DNA of 64,000 nt from CAYMZZ01 sp046297935 (lineage in GTDB: Bacteria; Bacteroidota; Bacteroidia; Chitinophagales; Chitinophagaceae), in NCBI GenBank assembly GCA_046297935.1, contig JBKBHA010000007.1:1-64000 (forward strand). The letters run 5' to 3'. Below the pieces are notes generated by a model. That model did no database searches and was not told the DNA's origin. It saw only the letters and a list, made by a program, of their open reading frames with translations. A program made the position numbers and the translations under genes. Shown here in pieces: positions 1 through 9,042 of the stretch (its first letter is position 1; every line of letters starts with the position of its first letter).

Positions 1-6
1 AGTTTA

Positions 7-38
7 TTTGGTAGCGAACTATCAAAGGCTTACCTTTG
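7..38 (+). promoter_or_regulatory. Promoter of the initiator tRNA
   Basis: TTTG at 7-10 and TACCTTTG at 31-38 are separated by 20 nt. This matches the Bacteroidetes housekeeping consensus (TTTG at -33, TAnnTTTG at -7). The expected start of transcription, about 7 nt after the -7 box, lies a few bases before the tRNA 5' end at 49. Confidence 0.8.
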
Positions 39-48
39 CAGCCCACAT

Positions 49-120
<72 letters not shown>

Positions 121-130
121 CAACGAAACA

Positions 131-160
131 GACGGCGGGATTTTCCCGTCGTCTTTTTTT
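131..160 (+). terminator. Intrinsic terminator after the tRNA
   Basis: Arms 131-140 and 144-153 form a 10-bp GC-rich stem with one G:T pair and a very short loop, followed by a run of seven T. It ends the tRNA transcript. Confidence 0.85.
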
Positions 161-330
161 ATCGGTACCCGCGAGCCAATTTTTTCCTGCCGGGGCAAAC
201 AGCTAATTTTGCAGAATAAATACTCTGTAAAGTTGTTGAAAATGAGTTGTTTAGAGTGTGGGAATTGAGCTTCAGCGATCCGCCCGCGCTGGAAAATTGG
301 GAAGAATTGCTTTTTCAGGATTCTGTTGTC

Positions 331-1206
331 ATGAAAGTTGGTTTTGTCAACATATTTGGACGACCCAATGCGGGTAAAAGCACATTGCTGAATGCGCTGA
401 TGGGTGAGAAGTTGGCAATTGTATCGCCCAAAGTGCAAACCACCCGTCACCGGATTAAGGCAATTTTGTCGGGCGAAGACTACCAGATTATTTTATCAGA
501 CACGCCTGGCATCATTGATCCCAAATACAAACTGCATGAGAAAATGATGCATGCAGTGAAAGGAGCGCTGGAAGATGCTGATATAGCGTTGCTGTTAGTT
601 GACGTAGCCGACGACTGGCAGGCTTCCAATGAAATATTTGGTGCGTTGCGATTAAAAGTGCCGACTCTGGTAGTGTTGAATAAGATTGACAAAGTAGGAG
701 CGGAACGCCTGCGTGAAGCGGAGCTCTTTTTTGCCACACAACTTTATTGCAAAGGCATTTTGAAAGTATCGGCGCTTAAGGGAATAGATAGCAACGCTTT
801 TTTCAAACCGATACTGGAAAGACTGCCTGAGGGGGAACCATTTTATCCTTCAGATGATATCAGCGATCTGCCAACTCGTTTTTTCGTCAGTGAATTGATA
901 CGGGAAAAAGTCTACGAATTTTTTGGCGATGAAATACCCTATCATACGGCGGTGGTGGTTCGCGAGTTTAAGGAGAAAACAACGCTGATCAAGATTGTGG
1001 CAGACATCATTGTTCAGCGCGAAACCCAGAAAGTTATCCTGATCGGGGAGAAAGGTTCCATGATCAAGAAGCTTGGAACAGCAGCACGGGCCGACATTGA
1101 AAATTTTCTACAGCAGAAAGTGTTTTTGGAATTGTTCGTGAAAGTGCGATCCAAATGGAGGGATAACGAAAATTTTTTGCGCGAGTATGGCTATGGCCCC
1201 GCGTAG
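331..1206 (+). CDS. era: GTPase Era
   Basis: Era is a GTPase that binds the 3' end of 16S rRNA and helps mature the 30S subunit. The start at 331 gives 291 residues, the usual length, and begins at the conserved KVGFVNIFGRPNAGKST, which holds the P-loop. An upstream in-frame ATG at 247 would add 28 non-conserved residues. Further GTPase motifs are DTPG (G3) and NKID (G4). The C-terminal third is the KH domain, with the GXXG-type stretch IGEKGSMIKKLG. A TAATTTTG box at 204-211 may be its promoter. The next gene, der, is another ribosome-assembly GTPase, 88 nt downstream on the same strand. Confidence 0.96.
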   Translation: MKVGFVNIFGRPNAGKSTLLNALMGEKLAIVSPKVQTTRHRIKAILSGEDYQIILSDTPGIIDPKYKLHEKMMHAVKGALEDADIALLLVDVADDWQASNEIFGALRLKVPTLVVLNKIDKVGAERLREAELFFATQLYCKGILKVSALKGIDSNAFFKPILERLPEGEPFYPSDDISDLPTRFFVSELIREKVYEFFGDEIPYHTAVVVREFKEKTTLIKIVADIIVQRETQKVILIGEKGSMIKKLGTAARADIENFLQQKVFLELFVKVRSKWRDNENFLREYGYGPA

Positions 1207-1294
1207 AAAGTAGCTGGTATACCCGTGTTGTACTATTTGCATTTTCCAATAATACTTTTGATTTTTTATTTTTTTGAGCATTTAATCAGCAATC

Positions 1295-2611
1295 ATGTCT
1301 TTCACAGTAGCAATCGTCGGTCGCCCCAATGTGGGGAAAAGCACTTTTTTCAATCGCCTGTTGGAGCAGCGTAAGGCTATTGTAGACGACGTGAGTGGTG
1401 TTACGCGCGACCGACAGTACGGAGTAGCCGACTGGAACGGAAAAAATTTTAACGTGATAGATACCGGCGGTTTTGTTGCCGGCAGTGATGATGTTTTTGA
1501 GAAAGAGATCGCCCGGCAGGTTTTGATCGCCGTAGAAGAAGCTGATGCAATTATTTTCATGACCGATGCCCATACGGGCATGACTGATCTTGATGACTCG
1601 ATGGCGGATGTGTTACGCAGAAGTACCAAGCCGGTTTTTCTGGCGGTAAACAAGGTAGATAATAATGAGCGACTGTTGGAGGCATCAGAGTTTTACAGCA
1701 TGGGATTCGATCAGGTTTTTTTTATCGCTGCAGCCAGTGGCAGTGGTTCGGGCGAACTGCTGGATGCTATTACAGAGTTGATTCCTGCAGGTCAGTCGGA
1801 GGACGAAATATTGCCTAACGAGGGTCTGCCAAAATTTGCCATTATAGGCCAGCCAAACGTGGGTAAGTCATCTTTGCTGAACGCGTTGATAGGTCAGGAG
1901 CGGACAATTGTGAGTGATATAGCTGGTACCACACGCGACACTATTCACACGCATTATAATCTATTTCAAAAAGAATTTATCCTGATCGATACTGCAGGTT
2001 TGCGTAGAAAGACGAAGGTGCATGAAGATCTTGAGTTTTACTCGGTAATCCGTGCTATTAAGGCGATGGATGAGGCCGATGTATGTCTGCTGCTGATTGA
2101 TGCAGAAAAAGGAATAACCGCCCAGGATCTGAATATCTACAGTCTGGCCGCCCGCAAAGGAAAGGGAGTATTGGTGCTGGTTAATAAATGGGACCTCGTG
2201 GAGAAGGAAACCAACACAGCTAAAGAATATGCCGAAACGTTGAAGAAACGACTGGCTCCGTTCAATGATGTGCCAATCCTTTTTATTTCCGCCAAAGAAA
2301 AAACCAGAATTTTCAAAGCTATCGAATTGGCTTTGGATGTTTATGAGAATCGTAAACGAAAAATACCCACTTCCAAATTGAATGACGTGATGCTTCGGGC
2401 AGTTGAACAATATCATGCTCCGGTAGTTCGCGGCCATGCGGTTAAAATTAAGTTTGTGACCCAGCTACCCACTGCCACACCGAGCTTCGCCTTTTTCAGC
2501 AATTTTCCCGATGATATCAAGACTCCATATCGAAATTATCTGGAGAATCAGCTCCGCGAAAATTTTCAATTGACAGGAGTTCCCATTCGGATCTTCTTCC
2601 GAAAAAAATGA
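1295..2611 (+). CDS. der: GTPase Der (EngA), double G domain
   Basis: Der is a tandem GTPase needed for 50S ribosome assembly. The 438 residues match the family length. Two complete G domains are visible: GRPNVGKST near residue 9 with DTGG and NKVD, and GQPNVGKSS near residue 185 with DTAG and NKWD. The C-terminal 110 residues form the KH-like domain typical of Der and end in a basic tail. The start ATG at 1295 leads straight into the first G domain. It follows era in the same direction and the two are probably expressed together. Confidence 0.97.
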   Translation: MSFTVAIVGRPNVGKSTFFNRLLEQRKAIVDDVSGVTRDRQYGVADWNGKNFNVIDTGGFVAGSDDVFEKEIARQVLIAVEEADAIIFMTDAHTGMTDLDDSMADVLRRSTKPVFLAVNKVDNNERLLEASEFYSMGFDQVFFIAAASGSGSGELLDAITELIPAGQSEDEILPNEGLPKFAIIGQPNVGKSSLLNALIGQERTIVSDIAGTTRDTIHTHYNLFQKEFILIDTAGLRRKTKVHEDLEFYSVIRAIKAMDEADVCLLLIDAEKGITAQDLNIYSLAARKGKGVLVLVNKWDLVEKETNTAKEYAETLKKRLAPFNDVPILFISAKEKTRIFKAIELALDVYENRKRKIPTSKLNDVMLRAVEQYHAPVVRGHAVKIKFVTQLPTATPSFAFFSNFPDDIKTPYRNYLENQLRENFQLTGVPIRIFFRKK

Positions 2612-2743
2612 ACATAATTTCGGCATAAGTTTTCTTCTTTAGTTTTCCCGGGGAAAAATCACCGAACTCGCCGGTATTTTTCACTTGGAATCGCTTTCGC
2701 AGCTATTTAGATTTGTTCCCGTTATCAATTGGGGGGACGAATT

Positions 2744-4837
2744 ATGAGAAAGTGGTTGTGTTGCAGTGGCTTTGTGTTGCTGATGGTGAATGCCCATTCG
2801 CAGATACGGTGGGACGGCGGAGGAAACAGTACACGTTGGATGGATCCGTTGAACTGGGACGCCGACCGACTTCCCGAATCCGGCGATACGGTGATTTTGA
2901 ACCATGAGTATGTGTCTGGCAATTATCTGGTAGAGCTGCCAGGAACCGACACGTCCGTTTCGATTACCGCACTCATAATCGCCCCTCTTTTTCCCGATTC
3001 TATTTTTCTGCTACTTCCTCCGGGTAACAGCATCACTCCTGCGTTAGAAATTACAGGTGCTGGTAATGCGCTGGTGCTGGGCACAGCAGCGGTCTTTATT
3101 AACCAGTCAGGCGCTGCTTCGGGCACACCAGTAGTGGTTTCTAACGATGGCTGGTTTAGAATTGAGAATGGAGGACATTATATACACCGCACCGAGCGAG
3201 GGCATACCACCGGTTTGGTGAGTCGCCTTTCTCAGGAGCCGGGCACTGAACTGGGCCTGTTTGAATTTGATGTACCCGGAGCAGCTGCCTACACGGTTTC
3301 AGTCAGCAATCGGGTATATGGCAGCCTTCGGTTTTCGGCCAATGCTGCGGGCAGCAACAAAACCTATACAGGAGCAGGCATTAATCCTTTTACGGTGCGT
3401 GGTGATCTTCATATTGAGTCGGGTGCTACTCTGAGCTATGGAAGTAATGTGGGTGTAATGCTGGTGGGTGGTAATTGCCGGATTGATTCCGGCGCACGGT
3501 TCAATATAGCCAATGGAAACCGGCCCAGTCATATCAGGTTGATGGGAGACCTCTATATGAATGGAACTTTGTTACAATCGGGTACTGCCATTGGCACAGT
3601 ACTCGAATGGGTTGGTCAGGATATGCAGTATCTGTATGGAAAAGGTAATTGGGAAGGAAACTTTTTGTGTCGCCTTAATAATGATGCAGGACTGATGGTT
3701 GACCAGGACTGGAATTTACCCGGAGACCTTGCACTGGCGGCAGGCATATTGAGAATGTCGGAAGCATCCGTACTTTCGTTCGGTGAAGAAGCGATAGTGA
3801 CCGGTGCATCGGAAGGCCGATTCGTGGATGGAGCCGTACGAAAATTCGGAGGCAACGCTTTTGCTTTTCCAGTAGGGAAGGGAGGTATTTACAGTCCATT
3901 GGCTGTAGAAGGGCAAGGCAGTGCCAACGATACGCTGTTGGTGCTGTACCAACGCGCCAATCCCCATCTTATCCCGGGCCTTGAGAACGACTGGCCAACG
4001 GGAATAGACCACCTTAGTTATGTGGAGTACTGGGAATTGATCAGCAATGCCAACTTTCATCCCCGCCTGATAAGTTTGTATGCAGCGCCAACCAGTTTCG
4101 TGGGCGATACTGCCAGTCTGGTAGTAATGTCGTATGAAGCAACACAGTGGTTGAATAAAGGCCGACGTTTTTTTCAGATAGAAGGAGAAGCAGGGTTGGG
4201 CATCAGTGGATGGGTGGGAGCGTTGACTCCGCTGGACCGAAGCGCTTTTCTATGTTTTGGCAGTACGGCACCCTCTGACGTGAATCCCCTGCCGGTCCAC
4301 TTTATCGCCTCAACAGGTCAACGGATTGGCAACGGTGCTGTGCGGTTACAATGGGAAATTGGCGATGATATGGAGGCTGAGTCCGGTTTCTTCGTACAAA
4401 CTCGGAATTCGACAGGGTGGAGGCAGATCTGGGATACAACATTTAGTGCACCTGCCCGGCATCGGACGTATTCCTGGGTTGGTTTTTCTGAGCAAAGCAG
4501 CAGCCGACTTTTTCGAATTGGCATCAGGCAGCCTGGCAATCCCATTCGGTATAGCAGAGATATTTCGGTTGAACCGATAAGCGGTTGGAGAACTCCGCTT
4601 GTATTTCCCAATCCTGGCACTGGAAGGCAATGGCTACGATGGGAGGGAGTGGACTCGCACCTTCGACTGAACATTTATAACAGCAGTGGCGTATTGTTGA
4701 GATCGCAGCTGTTGACCAGGTTGGGCAATGAGAAAGACTATTTGCTGAACACGAACGGTCTTGGCCCAGGCACCTATATTGTCGAAATACAGTTAGACGA
4801 TGCCAGGCCATTGCGGCTCGTTATGATTAGGCAATAA
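2744..4837 (+). CDS. Secreted protein with T9SS C-terminal sorting domain
   Basis: The function is unknown. ATG 2744 (697 residues) begins a clear signal peptide, MRKWLCCSGFVLLMVNAHSQ; an ATG 15 nt upstream would spoil it. The body is rich in Gly, Asn and Thr with short repeating strands (IDSGARFNIANGNRPSHI and similar), suggesting a parallel beta-helix or beta-sandwich surface protein. The last 80 residues hold a type A T9SS sorting domain: VFPNPGTGRQWL, then a beta-rich segment with GLGPGTYIVEI and a short basic end. Family knowledge says such proteins are exported to the periplasm by Sec, cross the outer membrane by T9SS and are often anchored to A-type LPS. It converges with the next gene, with only 15 nt between the stops. 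Confidence 0.85.
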   Translation: MRKWLCCSGFVLLMVNAHSQIRWDGGGNSTRWMDPLNWDADRLPESGDTVILNHEYVSGNYLVELPGTDTSVSITALIIAPLFPDSIFLLLPPGNSITPALEITGAGNALVLGTAAVFINQSGAASGTPVVVSNDGWFRIENGGHYIHRTERGHTTGLVSRLSQEPGTELGLFEFDVPGAAAYTVSVSNRVYGSLRFSANAAGSNKTYTGAGINPFTVRGDLHIESGATLSYGSNVGVMLVGGNCRIDSGARFNIANGNRPSHIRLMGDLYMNGTLLQSGTAIGTVLEWVGQDMQYLYGKGNWEGNFLCRLNNDAGLMVDQDWNLPGDLALAAGILRMSEASVLSFGEEAIVTGASEGRFVDGAVRKFGGNAFAFPVGKGGIYSPLAVEGQGSANDTLLVLYQRANPHLIPGLENDWPTGIDHLSYVEYWELISNANFHPRLISLYAAPTSFVGDTASLVVMSYEATQWLNKGRRFFQIEGEAGLGISGWVGALTPLDRSAFLCFGSTAPSDVNPLPVHFIASTGQRIGNGAVRLQWEIGDDMEAESGFFVQTRNSTGWRQIWDTTFSAPARHRTYSWVGFSEQSSSRLFRIGIRQPGNPIRYSRDISVEPISGWRTPLVFPNPGTGRQWLRWEGVDSHLRLNIYNSSGVLLRSQLLTRLGNEKDYLLNTNGLGPGTYIVEIQLDDARPLRLVMIRQ

Positions 4838-4852
4838 GTGAGCAATTGGCAA

Positions 4853-7105
4853 CTATGCCTTGATCTTGCCGCGAAGGGATTCTAGCTCTTTTTCGAATTG
4901 TTTCAGGTCCTGCTCCTGTTCCTTAATGAAGCTGTTGTCAGTTAATTTACCAATCACTTTTTCCATTTCAGCCCTGCTTTCGTATACCATTTGGCGGAAC
5001 GGATTTTCGTAATCTTTTGCACGTGATTCACGAATGCCCGCTACCATCCATTTGCGCGTTTTAAGCGCATCCTTTATCAACGTTTTGAATCGTGCAACTG
5101 TCAATTGCCTGGGATTGATATCCAGTATCTCCAGCAAGGAAGCAAAAGCGTGCTGCATTTTCTGCCGCGGGTAGTCGGCACTGTATTGATGGTAGGTGGC
5201 ATGTATTTCATCCCAGGAACTGATAGCGCCATTCTTAATATGAGAGATCATTTTTTCGAGTGAGGAGTAAGGCATCAACTGACCGCCAAGGTTTACAAAA
5301 CTTTCGCGTTTGGCCTTGTCAAAACTTTCGGTCAGATTTTTCAGGGAATAATTTTTTTCTATTTTGAAGAACTCCATCATTTGCAAAACGCCGTAATACT
5401 GTATGAGTTCTTTGAAGAGCTGATACGATTCGCCCGCTTTAAGAATCTGAACTTTTCTTTTGCTGTTCTCAATGCCTAGTGCAAAGATTTCCTTCCTGGC
5501 AAGTCGCGCCGGGTTTTCGAGGAGTTTTTTGCCTTCACGTATTAACTGATCCGCCGACTTTTTCCTGACGCCAGCTTTGCCTGTTGATTCCGCAACAGCT
5601 TTTGCAAGCACTTCCAGCCCCTGAAACAATTCGTTCACGCTATCGGGCGCGAGATAGTCATATTCGATGTACTGATTCTTGAAGCTCCGCTTATCGCGGC
5701 TGGCATATTTGCTAACGTTGCGGGCCAGCGCATACATATTGTAGTGAAACCAATAGCCCGGCATAATGAGTAAACGGTCTCTGCTGACATCGTTACTAAC
5801 CAGGCTGAATGGAAGGCTGATATCAAGTTCGGCGGGGAAATCGCCTTTTGCAATCAGTGTGTACGAAGCAAATTTCGAATTGTGTTTAAGGCTTACACAG
5901 AGACCAGGCCAGAAACCCCGGCCTGCAATTAGTTCGCCATCGGCACCCCTTGAGTTATGGTTAGATCCGATGGTAGCTCCGGCGGCCATGTTGCTTTGTC
6001 CACCGAGCAGGCTGGCGCAGAGGAAGGAGTTATTGTGGTGCTGTTCGTGAGCCGGAAAGATCAGTGAGTTTAACACTTCGCAACATGAAATAGTAGAGTT
6101 ATCTCCGAGAAATGAGTTGATTAGTCGGGCGCCGTATTTGAGCTGGGAGTGGGAGGCGAGAATGAAGCGGACTGCCTTAACGCCGTAAAATGCTTTGCAT
6201 CCGTAGCCGATGATGCCGTTTACGAGTTCGCAACCTTCTCCAATTTGCGTGGGTGCTTCGGCAGAAGAATGTATCGTCAGGTTTTTCAGCTTATTGGCTC
6301 CCTTGATATATGCATCTGTGCCAATGATACAATCCTTTACGATCCGGGTATTTTTGATCACCGTGCGATCGCCTATTTTTCCGTAATAACCCCTTCGGCG
6401 ATCAAATTTGTTTTCGGTAAATTCCTGAAGGCGCTGCATTAGTTTTTCATCGTCGCGGAACCGGGTCCAGAGCCAGGCATCACCGGTTTGCATGCCATCG
6501 AACAGTAGTACTTTTCGCCCTGCATTCTCATTGCAGAGTTCCATCCATATTCTTACCTGTTCTTTCTCTCCTTCCTTGATGATGCCGTTTCCGAATTTAG
6601 CCCGATCCGTCACGCCGATTTCGTTGACATTAACCAACATTACATCGTTGCCCACGATCATATGGCTCAGATAGTTTATGTTGTTTACAACAACGTGGTC
6701 GCCAAGATCACAACTAATGATGGTACTATTGTACAGTCCCACGGGGAGCCGCAGATCGTGAAACTGCAGGTAGAAGGGTTCGAGGCGGCCTAAGCGGATC
6801 CAGCCATGGAATTTACACTGATGTATCAGGTTTACATGGAAAGGGTCTTTGACAACCACCCGGCTCCAGTCGTCGGATTCGTTACCGTTGCGCGTGAGTG
6901 TCACTATTTCGTCGGGTGTCAATGACCGGAATTCCCCGGCATCAGGGTTCTGTTCGCGCCTTAGATAGTATTCATCTTCCCCGGCAGGGATCCAGCGCGG
7001 GTGAATAAAATGGTAGCCGAGTTCTGCCACCGGCGTTTTGATAATCTCGTTCATGCAGGCGGGGTTGATTTTTGACTTGGTACCCGTTTGCAATAAATCC
7101 CGCAT
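4853..7105 (-). CDS. DUF4954 protein with left-handed beta-helix repeats
   Basis: This 750-residue protein matches the DUF4954 family, common in Bacteroidetes and Spirochaetes and of unproven function. The central part (about residues 130-420) shows degenerate hexapeptide turns such as IISCDLGDHVVV, TRIVKDCIIGTDAYI and RLINSFLGDNSTI. This is the left-handed beta-helix seen in sugar-nucleotide acyl- and nucleotidyltransferases. The C-terminal 250 residues are helical and charged, possibly coiled coil. An alternative start, MNEIIKTP at 7054, would give 733 residues and fits the conserved N-terminus (LGYHFIHPRWIPAGEDEYYL) equally well. It lies 21 nt after glmS on the same strand, almost certainly in one transcript, which suggests a hexosamine-linked role (inference). 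Confidence 0.85.
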   Translation of the reverse strand: MRDLLQTGTKSKINPACMNEIIKTPVAELGYHFIHPRWIPAGEDEYYLRREQNPDAGEFRSLTPDEIVTLTRNGNESDDWSRVVVKDPFHVNLIHQCKFHGWIRLGRLEPFYLQFHDLRLPVGLYNSTIISCDLGDHVVVNNINYLSHMIVGNDVMLVNVNEIGVTDRAKFGNGIIKEGEKEQVRIWMELCNENAGRKVLLFDGMQTGDAWLWTRFRDDEKLMQRLQEFTENKFDRRRGYYGKIGDRTVIKNTRIVKDCIIGTDAYIKGANKLKNLTIHSSAEAPTQIGEGCELVNGIIGYGCKAFYGVKAVRFILASHSQLKYGARLINSFLGDNSTISCCEVLNSLIFPAHEQHHNNSFLCASLLGGQSNMAAGATIGSNHNSRGADGELIAGRGFWPGLCVSLKHNSKFASYTLIAKGDFPAELDISLPFSLVSNDVSRDRLLIMPGYWFHYNMYALARNVSKYASRDKRSFKNQYIEYDYLAPDSVNELFQGLEVLAKAVAESTGKAGVRKKSADQLIREGKKLLENPARLARKEIFALGIENSKRKVQILKAGESYQLFKELIQYYGVLQMMEFFKIEKNYSLKNLTESFDKAKRESFVNLGGQLMPYSSLEKMISHIKNGAISSWDEIHATYHQYSADYPRQKMQHAFASLLEILDINPRQLTVARFKTLIKDALKTRKWMVAGIRESRAKDYENPFRQMVYESRAEMEKVIGKLTDNSFIKEQEQDLKQFEKELESLRGKIKA

Positions 7106-7126
7106 CCAGGCACACCTAATGTAGTA

Positions 7127-8962
7127 CTATTCTACGGTAACTGACTTGGCGAGATTTCGTGGTTTGTCCACATCGAGACCCCGGGCAATACCAATATAGT
7201 AGGCCAGCAACTGTAGGGGAACCACGCTCAGCATTGGCGCCATTATTTCATCAGCCTCGGGGACTTCCATCACGTCGTTCGACAGCTCTTTGGAGTGGGT
7301 ATCGCCCTCAGTAATCACTGAAATCACCATGCCTTTTCTCGCTTTGATTTCCTGCATATTGCTTACCACTTTTTCATGATAAGCATCGCGTGTGGCCACG
7401 AATACCACCGGCAGGGTTTCATCCACAAGGGCGATGGGGCCATGTTTCATTTCAGCCGCCGGATATCCTTCGGCATGTATGTAAGAAATTTCTTTCAGCT
7501 TCAATGCACCTTCCAGCGCAACGGGGAAATTGTAACCACGTCCGAGGTAAAGGAAGTCTGTAGCATCCTTGTATTTTTGAGCGAGCCGTTCAATGGACGC
7601 TGCGTCCTGCAATACGCGTTCTACTTTTTCAGGTACTTCGTTTAGTTCGCGCAGCAGGTTCATATACCTTTCCTGCGAAATGGTACCCCGCGTATGTGCA
7701 ATCTTCAACGCCATCATGGTTAGCACAGCCAACTGTGCAGTGAAAGCCTTCGTACTGGCCACACCAATTTCGGGTCCTGCGTGCGTATAAGCGCCGCCAT
7801 GCGATGCTCTGGCAATGCTTGACCCAACTACGTTAACCACACCCAGAATCAAAGCCCCTTTCGACTTGGCAGTTTCAATCGCAACCAGCGTATCGGCTGT
7901 TTCCCCGCTTTGCGAAATAGCGATGATTACATCGCCTTCATTGATAACGGGATTTCGATAACGGAATTCAGAAGCATATTCTACTTCCACGTTGATGCGA
8001 CATAGCTCCTCAAAAATATATTCGGCTACAAGTCCGGCATGCCAGCTGGTACCACAGGCAATCATCACTATACGGTTGGCCTTGCTGATCTGTTCGGAAT
8101 ATTGCTGAATACCGCTCATGGTGATTGTGCCGGCATCTGCATCGAGCCGTCCACGCAGGCAGTCGTAGATGGTCTGCGGCTGCTCAAAAATTTCTTTCAG
8201 CATAAAATGGTCATAGCCATTTTTCTCGATCGCAGCCAGGTCAATATCCAGTTTCTGAACATAGGGCGTTAGTTTTTCGTTACCCAGATTTTTCAGAATA
8301 AGTTCATCGGGCCGCACAATCGCCAGTTCATAGTCGTTCACATACACTACTTCTTTGGTGTATTCCAGCATAGGTGAGGCGTCGGAACCCAGAAAATGCT
8401 CACCTTTTCCAACTCCAATCACTAAGGGGCTGCCTTTACGGGCGGCAATGATGGTGTCAGGTTCCTGTTCGTCGATCAACAGAATAACATAGGCACCCAC
8501 CACGCGTTTCAATGCAATACGCACTGCTTCCTCCACGCTGCAATCGTTGTTCTTCAGGATCTCATCTATGAAGTTGAGAAGTACTTCCGTATCGGTATCG
8601 CTCTTGAATTGATAGCCTTTACGGATCAGTTCATTTCTTAATTGAGCATAGTTTTCGATGATTCCATTGTGAATCATCGCCAGCCGACCGCTGGCACTCT
8701 GATGGGGATGGGCATTGCGATCGCTGGGTTCACCATGGGTAGCCCAACGGGTATGCCCGATACCGATATTAGCATGCAGGTTGGCACCTACCACCGATTC
8801 TTCGAGGTCGGCAACTTTTCCTTTCTTTTTGTAAACTCGTAAACTTCCGTTGTGGAGAGCAACTCCGGCACTATCGTAACCCCGATACTCCAGGCGCTTC
8901 AAACCCTTAATAATGATCGGATAGGCTTCTCTGGGGCCGGTATATCCAACGATTCCACACAT
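7127..8962 (-). CDS. glmS: Glutamine-fructose-6-phosphate aminotransferase
   Basis: GlmS makes glucosamine-6-phosphate from fructose-6-phosphate and glutamine, the first step toward UDP-GlcNAc for peptidoglycan and LPS. The 611 residues are the normal length. The protein starts MCGIVGYTG, with Cys2 as the glutaminase nucleophile once Met is removed. GHTRWATHG and HNGIIENY belong to the class II amidotransferase domain (residues 1 to about 240). Two SIS sugar-isomerase domains follow, with CGTSWHAG, SQSGETADT, and the C-terminal PRNLAKSVTVE. A standard promoter lies at 8986-9016. I see no glmS ribozyme upstream; the 5' leader is only about 15-20 nt. Confidence 0.98.
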   Translation of the reverse strand: MCGIVGYTGPREAYPIIIKGLKRLEYRGYDSAGVALHNGSLRVYKKKGKVADLEESVVGANLHANIGIGHTRWATHGEPSDRNAHPHQSASGRLAMIHNGIIENYAQLRNELIRKGYQFKSDTDTEVLLNFIDEILKNNDCSVEEAVRIALKRVVGAYVILLIDEQEPDTIIAARKGSPLVIGVGKGEHFLGSDASPMLEYTKEVVYVNDYELAIVRPDELILKNLGNEKLTPYVQKLDIDLAAIEKNGYDHFMLKEIFEQPQTIYDCLRGRLDADAGTITMSGIQQYSEQISKANRIVMIACGTSWHAGLVAEYIFEELCRINVEVEYASEFRYRNPVINEGDVIIAISQSGETADTLVAIETAKSKGALILGVVNVVGSSIARASHGGAYTHAGPEIGVASTKAFTAQLAVLTMMALKIAHTRGTISQERYMNLLRELNEVPEKVERVLQDAASIERLAQKYKDATDFLYLGRGYNFPVALEGALKLKEISYIHAEGYPAAEMKHGPIALVDETLPVVFVATRDAYHEKVVSNMQEIKARKGMVISVITEGDTHSKELSNDVMEVPEADEIMAPMLSVVPLQLLAYYIGIARGLDVDKPRNLAKSVTVE

Positions 8963-8985
8963 AAGGATTGAATTTTAGTGAGTTG

Positions 8986-9016
8986 CAAAGGTACGATTTT
9001 CAAGGTGGAATGCAAA
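8986..9016 (-). promoter_or_regulatory. Promoter of glmS-DUF4954
   Basis: On the minus strand, TTTG (9016-9013) is followed after 19 nt by TACCTTTG (8993-8986). This is a near-perfect Bacteroidetes promoter, about 24 nt upstream of the glmS ATG. Confidence 0.8.
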
Positions 9017-9042
9017 CGATTGTGCGGCCGCAGAAAAACGCA

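Noticed and set aside
247..330. Upstream in-frame ATG of era
   Set aside because: Adds 28 residues not matching Era, which starts at the conserved KVGFVNIFGRPN from the ATG at 331.
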